Shown here one piece after another: positions 46,601 to 58,600 of a DNA stretch of 64,000 nucleotides (position 1 is its first letter; each line of letters starts with the position of its first letter). Under the pieces are notes generated by a model. It ran no database searches. It saw nothing but the letters and a program-made list of their open reading frames with translations, and was not told the DNA's origin. The stretch is from Sipunculus nudus (lineage: Eukaryota > Annelida > Sipuncula > Golfingiida > Sipunculidae), in the NCBI GenBank assembly GCA_026874595.1, contig CM049318.1:39949956-40013955 (forward strand), in the 5' to 3' direction. Made by a program: the position numbers and the translations under genes.

Positions 46601-49600
46601 GACTCTGTGCAAAAATGGTTGCAGTCGATGCCACCATTTTTTATTTTTGTTAGTTATAAAGCTATCCATGGGCTACATTTGTGCAAAATTTTAGCCTGAT
46701 TGGTCAAACGAGTCCGAGGATATGTGGGTTAATGTGTCAAAACAGATGTACAAATAGATGCACTGAAGAGGGGAAAGGTCAGAGGTCAATGCAAAATATT
46801 TTGGCACCAGTTCACATGTGACTAGATACTGGTGTAAAATTTCTTAAAAATCTGTCCAGTTGTCTCAGAGTTCTATTCAGGAAATAAATGCAGTGGCGGA
46901 ACCCGGTCAAAAACATAGTATCCGCAAAACTTTGTTTTAGCGGATACAATTATCATGTATGATGAAAGTATGAATTATCTGCTCTGTTCAATACTGAACC
47001 TAAAATCACCAGTACAAGTATAAATTAATCTTACTAGTTTTCATGGAGAACACTCCCTCGGACACATAACTGGTCTGGCTGCGAGTGCTGTTGGAGCGGC
47101 TGGGGGGCTTTTCTGTGACAGCGTTCTGTACCCAGGCAGTCAGGTTGGCCAGCTGTAGCTCCATCTTGTCCATACGTGACCTACTGGTGCAAGAATGGTA
47201 ACGATCAAGAAGATGAGCAGTTATGGTAATAATGCTATGGTAACAGCCATATGGATACACATGCTGATAGAGTTAAATCTATGGAAATTCCTGTAGTAAC
47301 AGCCTTGCAATGAATGTTTATAAAGGACTGGTGGCACTGCATGTCTACTGAATGAACATAAAGGTATCCATATGATAAGACTGATGTTATTTATTACGCC
47401 TTCTGGAGTTCATGTTCTTATATGCATGGGTCTAGGAATAATTCACAGGTCTTATCCTGTCTAAGACCTAGTTTCTGAGGTTCTAGTGAGATTTTTCAAT
47501 CAGATGTTGGCTTTGGTCTGGATTTGAAGCAGGGATGTTCTGCTTCACTGTAATGCCTCAACCACTAGGCTATATGTCCTATACCCATGCAACATTTAAC
47601 ACTAACATTATGTACAGAGAGTGTGAAAACAAGCAAATTTCATAAATTCCATGAGAATTAATCCCTGACTACAACTATTTTGCCTGTTACTTCTCATTTC
47701 AAGAGTTGCACCATAAAATATTAAACACTGAATATCCTGTGAAATGAAATTAACATGGGTTCAATGTATAATCATAATAATATTTTAATTCATACTTTAA
47801 ACCAGTCCCTTTTGCATCAGATAATGTAAGCTTCTCATTACTTTGTTAATTATTTAGTTTCACTAAGCCTGTCAGTACCTCGCTTCAAAATCAACTGACA
47901 CAGGTGTTGTGCTCCCTGAGCGTGATGCACTTGATTCCCTGTAATCATGGTAACTTCGGCTTTGTGGTAGAGAGACATCTGGTGGCAGTGGTGAAGTCTG
48001 ACAAGGTAGATATGCTAATGAATGCCTCTGATTCCCACTGCTTCCAGCTACAACAGACACATGTAAATGTCGCTTAACATATCCAGTTAACAGTCAGCTG
48101 ATATCTCTTGCTGCCCCAACTCTTTCCAATTAATTCCTTTGAAATTTCAGATTTAAAAAGAATAAACCTTATTTATACATGCTGTGAAAATTAAATCTAC
48201 AGTGCGTATATTGCTGTGGCCAAAATTGGTCAAAATTTAAAGTACTGAATTTCTATTATAACTAATAACAAATTTGCAAAATTCAGATCTAATTTTGGGT
48301 AAACAATTGAATCTGGATTTAGTTAGGTTATATCCCTGAAAAAATTCTCTAGCTTCAGCACTTCTCATGTTAAGTGAGTAAATTTTTTTTTCTGATTTTT
48401 GTTTTGTTTTTTTTAGTGCATTATGTTCGGGCCCATAACTACAAGAAATTATGCAATACTGACCTATTTTCTGGTATGTACATAGGAAATATATAGAGGA
48501 ATATGTATATTAAATATGATCAAAACAGATCAGTGGTTTTGATATAAGGTAGTCTTGAAGTGTAACAATGGGTTTTTAATGGAAAATTGATGTTTTTCCT
48601 TAATATTTAGAAAAAAAAGTCCAAATGACCCAATTTTCTGCACTGTAGGAGATTTTGGGGACTTCTAACTGTATGCGGAATTTTGGATTTGTAGGTCCAA
48701 GTGTTACACAACATGCCCTGTTAACAGGCTGACACCCTAAGGACAGACAAAGGACATGACTATAGCTCAGATGACTTATAATCAGCTGAGCTAAAAATTA
48801 ACCATGTCTTGTTTTTTATACTTAAATGGCTTGCAATGACAACCCTATGTTACCAGTCTAGAGTTATCTATAACTGACCTATCTCTATGTGACCTTAGTT
48901 GCATATTCATTCTATGAATTATCATGAGCAGAGCTGTTGTGAGCAACCAATCAGGTTACCTTTGGCAGAGTAAACAGTCAATCACCAGACAAGCACAAGA
49001 TTTGCATAACATGGGCAATTCTCCTAAACAGAACATGTGTAGTCTGTATGAGTACCTGTGTCAACATGTTTTCCAGGATATTTTCTTATACAAAGGAGAC
49101 AGTATAAAAAGTTCTAGGCCAAAGGTTGCAGGAGCCATTCTGCCAACTTCCGAGTGAATAATAATGTCTTACCTGTTGTATGAGACAAATAATCCAAAAT
49201 ATGGCAAGACAGTTCACAATGACTGGGATTTATTCATCACTGAAGAACAGAGAAATCGCAATTCCAGCTGATGACATCAATCAATGCGATGTCATACATC
49301 AAAACTTTGTGACATCACTATAGTCTTGTAAAAAACCATGGGAAATGTAGGCCTTCTGTGTAAGAGCTTTTTGGGGGCAAATTGTCATAATTAGGTTAAA
49401 AGGGCGGTGCATATGGGCTGTGGTGGATAGGTCAATTAGTTGCATATTACATTTTTCAATCAAGTATCCCAAAATTCCTAGCCAACATACCTGGGGAAAC
49501 AGACCTCTGGCGACGATGCTGCGGGGAGCTATGAGCCGACCGGACTTTATGTGCAGCTGCAGGTTGATGGAACAGTGACGGGTTGATGTAATCATGGTGA

Positions 49601-52600
49601 GCAGGGGGACCAGGTGGAGGCGGCACCTGTTGAATCAAAAGGCATTCTATTTTTAGAACAGAATAGTACTTCAAGCTATAAGTTAATGCTTGAAAATTCA
49701 ATTTATGTATAACAACATCACTTCGAACAGATTTTACAGTTCACATTTCAAGTGTTTCTTGAACTTGTAGCTAATTCTTAGCTCCCAAAGGAACATACCG
49801 CCCTTGTCTATATTGTAATAAATCTTTTATATTTTTGTTATTTCTTGATGGCTTTTCAACAGACTTAAAGCTGATGGTCTTCTGAATGAGTCTGCAGATA
49901 TATAATAAGGGTGGGTATCAGTCAGCATATACAGGTACAATACATATTGCGATACATTTTAATTGATACCAAGTATGTATTGACGATACCCTTCATTTAA
50001 ACATTCTGTATTATCATATGATTAATCGCTCTGTGAATAAAGGTTTTCTTTAACAAATAAATACATATTAATAAAAGTCACTGATGTGTCATGCAACAAT
50101 ACAATATGTTACTAGAATACAGGAAGTCAACAAGTGACTATGTGTATCTGCCATATCATAGAGGTATGAGTAAAGTAAGGCATGGAATGCTCCTGAAATG
50201 ACATGACTCCAAATTTGTGGCATCAATGAAGCAAATTAAACTCCTCATATATTTGCAATTTTCACCCAAAACAGATCTACTGCTGGATACACCATGCAAG
50301 AGTTCAGGCCCAGACACCAATCCGCTACTGAGAAGAAGTGCAGAATTGCAGATGGTGCCACCAATCTTGAATACAAGATAGACCTATGGTATCAAAGATC
50401 TATGGACATGCACAATTTCAGGCCAATAAGGAAAATCGGTCCTGAGAAAAGGACATTAATGTTTTCCATGAATTGGTCCAAGGGTCTCAAAATATTTCTC
50501 TGGAAATGTATGCTGGGGCAGCGGAACCCGTTAAAAACACAGTATCCACAAAACTTTGTTTTGGTGGCCAAAACTGTCCCTATTTTTACCAGCATATAAT
50601 AGCTGCCATGCCAGAGTGTGACTACTCCGTCACCTCAAACTCTGCTTATATCTTCTGCTGGCCATCCATTGTCTCCAAAGGCAAGATGTCTACTACTTCT
50701 ACTGCAACTACTACAACAACTAACTAGTACTACTTGCTTAAAGGAAGGAAACATATTGTAACTCCATGGCATTTGACATACAATGTCTTCATTCTTTTAA
50801 TCTTGCCCTCCAAACAAACTTTATCACCATAAAAAGTCTTTATGCTGTTCACAAGAACAAGAAGATAATTTAATTGAATGTCAATTGAGAAACAAGGGAC
50901 CTATGGGTCACGGCGCTCAGCTGTTATATATGATTAAAAAAATATGATTTAGATATGATTCACGTGCTGGTTTTGTGTGGTAATAAATATAAGCTGTATT
51001 ATGAGTTGTTGTTGTTTAGCTTATGTATGATTTTGATAGTATCTTTGGAGACAAGGAAGAGGATTGATTTCATTTATTTTATTAACAAATGGAGTACTAT
51101 TGTCACACAGATTTTGACTTGGCCATATAACTAATAAGCAGAACATATAATATAAGAGTTTAACTATTAATTAAAAAAATTACAAATATTGTCCCAAATA
51201 TAATTTTTATTAAAAATAATAGGAGAACCTTATGATTTTTTAAAATGAAATATAACTGAAATGATTATTAAAATAAAATTAAAGAATATATTCATAAAAG
51301 CATTCATGAATACATTTTGAAAGTATTTGCACTGGTATTCATATACTTTCATTTTTACCTGAATTCCCGTTCTGTATGCAAGAAATTTTATAATGGAGTA
51401 CATATTCATATTCGTATTTAAATACAATTGCAAATTATTCGCACCATGATGGGTATTTATTCAGTTTTCACCGAACAATGATGTTGAGTATCCAGAATAT
51501 ACAAAATTAACACATTTAAATAATGATCATAAGTACCTGGTTTTATGGCTTTTATTCATATTTAAAAGAATAAATGTAATATATTCATTTTGGACTAATT
51601 TCACATCGATGTACACACTAGACACAGTAGGAATCTAGATTAATATTATCAACTGCATCTTTGTCCATCATTACTTTCCTTCATATGATCCCCAATCATT
51701 AGTAATAAATAATATGATTTACTTTTTTATCATTAAAATTGAACTGAAAAATACCATAGGTGACTGCATGGTGTTATTTGGAATACATGACATTCTGTCC
51801 ATCGATACAAGATTCTTATATCATCAGTAACTGCAAGTTAATTTCCTGTTATTATAAACTAACAAATTCCTTTTCTATTTTTCTTTAATTTGTTATTAAA
51901 AACCAATAAAAAAATATTAATTTATTGTTTATTGTTATGTTGTTGGTTAAAACTACTAGATGAGTTGGGTTGGACACCTGGATCAACTGTGGCTGGCCAT
52001 TATATAATAAGCTGCCTGGAGCCCCAGTTTATGCCTCGCCTCAAGCATGCATAATTTGCTGAAAGTTCAACAAGGTCAACATACAGGTGACTCAAGAGGG
52101 GCTGGAGAGGGCCAAGGTCTGACATGGTCTCATAGAAACATTAACAAAAGCTACAATTTTTGGCCAATTTCTTTCAGCTTTCTAAACTAAAAAGCTGAAA
52201 TCCTTATGTGTGCATGACATGAAAATTATATCAACAGTGCTCACAGGAAACAAACGTGCCATGGTCAAAGTTGAGCAAAATTTAAGGTACTAATTTTATA
52301 TTTATACTTATAACTTATAAAATTTGAAAAATTCAGGACTAATTTTAGGTATTTAATTGAATCTTGATTAAATAATGTTACATCCCTGACAAAAAAATCT
52401 CTAGCTTCAGCAATCTCCTTGTTAAGGGAGTAAATATATTTCTTGATTTTTTTACAAAGTGCATTATGTTTGGGCCCATAACTTAAAACAATTACGCAAT
52501 ACTGACATCATTTCTGGCATGTGCATAGAGAATGTATAGAAAAATATGTATATTATATATGATTAAAGTCAGATCAGTTGTTTTGATATCAGGCAGTCTT

Positions 52601-55600
52601 GAAGTGTAACAATGGGTTTTTAATGGAAAAATGAAGTTTTTCATTAATATCTCGAAGGTATTAAGTCCTAGTGACCAAATTCTTGGCATGGTAGGGGATT
52701 TTGGAGACATCTAATTTTATGCCAAATTTAAGGAACTGAGAGCTGAAGCTGGGGAGCTGAGCTCTTGCAAACTGCATAACACTAGCTTGATGTAAACAAT
52801 ATGTTACATGGTGTTTGAAAACTTGAATAAAATCTACAGTTTTTGATCAACTGGTTTCACATTTTTGGTGTTAACAGACAAAGTGCTACCAAAAACATGC
52901 TGTGAAAATTAAATCCACAGTACTTACAGGAAAAAAACGTGCCATGGTCAAAGTTGGGCTAAATTTAAGGTACCAATTTTTTAATTTTGTTAATATTTTA
53001 AAAAATTTAAAAGATTTTGATCTAATTTTGGGTATACAATTTAATTTTGATTAATTACAGTTATATTACTGGAAAAAAAGTCCATAGCTTTAACATGTTT
53101 TGTGTTAAGTGATCAAATATCTTTCCTGATTTTTTACAAAATGCATTATGTTTGGGCCCATAACTTTTTTAAATTATATAATACAGACATAATTTCTGGC
53201 ATGTACCTAGGAACTATATAGAGGAATATTTATGGTAAATATGAGGAAAAACAGATGAGTCGTTTTGATATTAGGCAGTCCTGAAGTGTGAAAATAGGTT
53301 TTTAATAAAAAATTGAGGTTTTTCCTTAATTTCTCAAAGGAACGAAGTCGCAAAGACCCAGTTTTCGGCTTGGTAGGAGATCTTGGGGACATCTAACATT
53401 ATGTCTAATTTTGGATTCCTAGGTCTTACGGATTCAAAACGTGCCACATCTACGGACGGACGGACGGACGGACGGACAGACGGACGGACGACGGACAATG
53501 GACCACGACTATAGCTCAGATGACTTATAGTCAGCTGAGCTAAAAATGGTGATTTTATGCAGCAATATAGGAAGGATTCACCAGAGAATGTAAATCAATA
53601 CCTGATAAGATGGTTATTGCAACCCTTATGATTATATTCAAATAAAAATGTACATGGACATAAATTTATGTATTCTGCCCAGTGATCAATAACCAAAATA
53701 GCATTCCATCTTGGTAGCTTTAGCAGCAAGGGTCGCAAACACACCACAATTCATTTTGGATAAGCCATGGACCCTTGTTTAATCTCCTGGCCAGTTTCAT
53801 CAATCTCTTCCTGTCATCAAAAGCTGCTCTCCCACATCTATCAGACTCCTTGATAGATTGCTGTATAATCTGATATGCATGCTGCTGTTTCCTAAGGAGA
53901 ACAATACTTGGCACTGTAATTAGTTTCAACCTAACTCCCACAAAAGGGCAGGGGTTGAAATCTCTCACTTGAAGGCAGGGGTTGAAGTCTCAAAAGATTT
54001 CCTCATGAAATGTCGAGGCTGTATATTTTAGATACCACAAGCCTCCCTGTTAAACCTAATTTATATGACAAAAAAATTATACTTTTTATCAATGTTGCTA
54101 TCATATAAACAGTGGTTAAAAGCCATTCTCCACAGTTTCCAGGTCAGCTTGCCCCTGCATCCTGATAAAGTTTCTACTGTCAGTCTCCTGCAATAAAGTA
54201 TTTCAACTGGTAAACCTTTTCTCCCTAAGTGGAATATCTCTTAAAGACAGCTAAGCATGGGCCACAATTAATATAAGTATGTGCTTTATTTGTACTTTAA
54301 CTTCTTGTCTTCATCAGTTTTTGCCATCTATTAACTGTCAGAACTCAGTATTTACTAGTGTATCTTTTGATTGGTCCAATTACACCAATTCTGGTAGGGG
54401 GTCCAGAGTCAGACAATAGAGAGCAGGTGTCACATGCTTAAAATTTGGAGCTGGATGCATAATGTAATGCCATGCTCTCATTGATCTGATTTCAATTCTT
54501 TGCTCTGTGCCCATCCTGGTGGTCAGACCCAGAGAATCTTGCAATACAAAGCAGCGGTTACAGCCAGGGAGATCTAGAATGACTGCAGTGAATAACTGCT
54601 GTGTGAGGAGCATACCAAATATGAGAACAAACATTTACACGTTATGACCGTCATTCTTCTGGGTTTTGTGGCCAGGCAATGTAGGGGTTTTCATATGAAT
54701 TGCCGAGCCTAATTTCAAGATTTTTGAATATTTATGACACAAACCAACCAATCAGCAGCTTTTCATGCTTGATAATTGTGTACTTGATACCTATTACCTT
54801 GACCATCATAAGTGGAATTGTAGTATTATGAAAATGCAATGCACTCTCCTAATATTTAATGCAACTTCTGTATACTTAACAGTGTGCAGTTTTTTGTTGT
54901 TCAGTTTTATTTAAATCCTTTCCTTCATCAAAGCTTACATTTGGAATTGATTTGCTGATTTTTATAAACATTGCCTAAAAACATTGCCTGGTCATCCTTC
55001 CGTAGAACAGACTGTTTTAAATCAAGATCTTTTTGTATTCTGGGAATCATTAAAGGCATCTTGCTGAGCTGTCTGGAATCAGCAGTCTTTCAAGACCTGT
55101 GATTCAGATAACTGTCAAGGGCCAAGTATTTAGCAGTCTTTCCAAACATTATTCTGTAGGGCTGCCAGGAGTGGAGATTTAGCAGTCTTTCTGTGTGTTG
55201 TATTAGGTTGCTGTCATGACGGGGTATTTAGTAGGCACTTCATGGTGACATTATTTACCTGTGACTCTGCCATTAGAGCTGCCTGGTGGGCCGATAGGGA
55301 AGGGATCTTAGCTGGAGAGCCGGGTGCATCGAGGTGAAGGGGACTGGCTCGCCCGCTCCCTGGTACTGGGCTCTGTGTTACATCAATCACCTTCAAAACG
55401 CTCTTGTCTTGGACCTCACTGTGTGCAAAACCATATCATTATTATTATTAATATATACAGGAGTATAGATACAGTGGAACCTGTCTTAAAGACTACCTGC
55501 CTAATAAGCCCACCAGTCTATAAGACCACCCTTTAGTGACCCAAAAGCATTCACACTGGTTATAACTGACCTATCTAATATGACCACTTTAGGCAAGTCC

Positions 55601-58600
55601 CACAGGTGGTTTTATTACACAGGTTTCACCATATGGAATATGTATACACAGGTGTACATACAATGAAATCATTACCACTTTGAAAAAGCAATTGAACAGC
55701 TGTAAAGTTACTAACCAGTTAATGGTTCTTTAAATAGAGCTGTTACCACAGTGTAGTTTAGGTGTAATGAATCACCAAGGCATATATATTGCTATACAAA
55801 GTCAAGCATTGTAGCGGTGTCTTAAGATGTCCCTGTATCTATACAATTCATACACTATAATACAAGCAACCAAAAGAAGGTCTGAGATTTAATTAATGCC
55901 CCATTTCCAGCATTTCATTATAATCAATGGGTCCAGTGATTGTAAAGTGAACAATCATTGGCCAGAAATCAGTTCATCATTATCTGATCAGCAGCACAAT
56001 CAAACCAGTTACAGTATCATCATTCATTAAACCTGAAGGGTGGTGGCAACCACATGATGAACTTGAAATGCAATTCAACAACCGAAACAGAGAAGAGCAA
56101 TGATTAGGATTCTGAACCACTAATATGTATGGTATTATTTCGAGAGTAAAGTATCACCATACATATCATGGCGTAAAGTGTTTCTTTACAGCCACTATCA
56201 CAAGGAAATGGCTTAATACAACATCAGTGATGCATGTGTTCTTGTCAGTATGCATCTAATGTGTATATCACCCAAGAAATAAAATTTTCTTGTTCAAACC
56301 AATTTTCCACTAATCACAATAATATTTGGCTGTTTATTTTATGATCAGTAGTCAGATATAATATGTCTAAAATTCATGAAATATTTGTTTCCAGCCTACA
56401 GTTATGGCAATATTTTATGTTAACATACTTAAGCATTCATTTTTATATAATAAAACTCAATTCAAATCGTAAATCTATCATGTTGTGAATGACAACATTC
56501 CTGCCTTGAAAAGAAGCTCTTGGTTTGTAAATTATTAAAGAACAATTATTAAAATCTGTTATCATATCATATTATATCCAATTAAATACAGGTTATCAAA
56601 TGGACACAGATACCTAAGCCATGCTATACAATGTGGAATACAATGAAATGTAAGCTGCCAGAGGACAATCAGTAAGAGATCACGTGAGATAATAAATTTA
56701 AAGGAGGAGTGTTTATGGATGAATATTGTAAGCTGAATATATAAATAAGACTACTTTTTACATCTTATATTCCTGTATTGTACGGCTAGGCTGATTTAAT
56801 TACACAACATCCAAACACATTAACATCAATATTTGATATGATAAACTGTTTATATGGTCCACAAAGGACCTTTTAAAACAACAAGCTGAACATAACTTAG
56901 TTCTTCTTTTCCACATCACTTGTCTAAAGTTTAACGAAATATTCATTTATAACTTTTCCTATAATTGCGATGACTTCTGGTCTCTGTCTTAACAGGAACA
57001 CTGTAACATTAGATCCATTTCCTTAAGAAATATCACTGCATTAGTCCTGGAATGTTACATTTATTATTCAGTTATGGTGTATCATATCCATAATTCCTGT
57101 GAGGTTACGGTTCAATATTTAACTTGCATTACTTAAGCTGCCTGGGAAAATGAAAACTTGACAGTGTTAATACTTCAAAATAAGCTGAAAATGTGGTATA
57201 TGAGAAGACAAAGGCAAAAATATGAGAATAGATTAAATAGAATCAAGAGAAACACTGGCATCAAGAAATAATGTTACATATGGTAACCAAAGTAGGAAAT
57301 GATAGGAAGCAATTGAATAATCAAAATATTGTGTGACAGCACAAAGCAGAGAAAAAGAATAATTATAATATTTAAATGCAAATTTAAGTATTCATCAAGA
57401 AGCAATAATAACTCAAAGAAACATGTAGAAAATGACCTTTTTGACATTTCTGGCATGAGTTTAAGAATCCAACCTGTTTAAAGGATGACTGCACATTTCA
57501 TTGCTTGTCAAGGATATCTGGTGCATTAGAAAGCAGCAATATGTCATATGCCAAAGAAACATATTGAAAAAAGTCTAGTGGGATAAGTGTGCTTTAGTGA
57601 CAAACCTGACATGTTCAAGCTGATAAAATAGCTTTGTGGTGGCATCCATAATGTAGATTTTCCGGTGTGGGTCTTCGACGCTCCTCATGCTCAGGCTGTC
57701 GGGGAAGGACCGCACAAATAATGCCCAGACGGTGTCTAGGGAGGTGATCTCATTTGGCAGCAGGGCACGTTTGGTCTCATTTCTGTATGTCAGGAACACA
57801 AGTCCTGCAAGTATACAAAGAACAATGTGTAGGACATGGACTTGTAGTTACATTGGCACTGGACTATGGTACAGAAGTTCAAATCCCTCCACCATGTCTA
57901 AAGCAAAATGGTCGAATCTAAACGAACCTCAAAAAATATTTCTCAGTCTTTGAAAGGGATTTTGGCTCCTGTTTCCCTAGCTTTTGAACGAATATTATAA
58001 AACCTGAAGAATTAAAGCTTGATTAAGATACCATTCTGGAAAAAGGGTTAAGCCCTGCCCTGTTCAACAGACTGTGACCCATGTTCATGGTTTATATATT
58101 TCACCATGTGAAACCAAAGCAATAACCTCCTTTACAATAAATTTAAATATATATTAAACACTAGGTATGGCATGGTTAATGAATCTGCTTTCCAAATGAA
58201 TGTCAGTGCTCCCTTAGAACTGTCTTATTCAATGGCTGATTTATGACAAGAAGCAATAGTAACACATTCCAATCAAAATGAAACTAAGAGACCACACAAA
58301 ATTTGCTGATTAAAATTTATTTAATTTTTGTTTATTTCAAGGGTATCATTTTTCCAAAAAATGACAAACATATATAAGTAAAGTTAAATATATATATATC
58401 TGAACTGGATTTAAACTGACTTGAAACATTTATCATAAATCAAGTTATTCCTTTAATTATGTTATTTCACTGAAAACAGTGCTCTGTCAAGACAATGATC
58501 TGTTATTCCTACCTTTAATAAACTAGTTTTCTTTATAAAATTCTACCATATAGACTCCATAACATGAATATCACAAAATTACCTATTCCTTCAATGCCAA

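Noticed and set aside
53720-53968. 82-codon minus-strand ORF with a charged stretch (IIQQSIKESDRCGRAAFDDR)
   Set aside because: Lies in intron 3 between exons that already join in phase. There is no donor at a suitable place, although an acceptor-like ccttag exists. Not supported as an exon.
54380-54634. 84-codon minus-strand ORF
   Set aside because: No recognisable motif, no flanking splice sites that fit phase, inside intron 3.
57836-57900. B-box-like gttcaaatccc suggesting a tRNA or SINE
   Set aside because: No convincing A box at the right distance and no tRNA fold; too weak to annotate.
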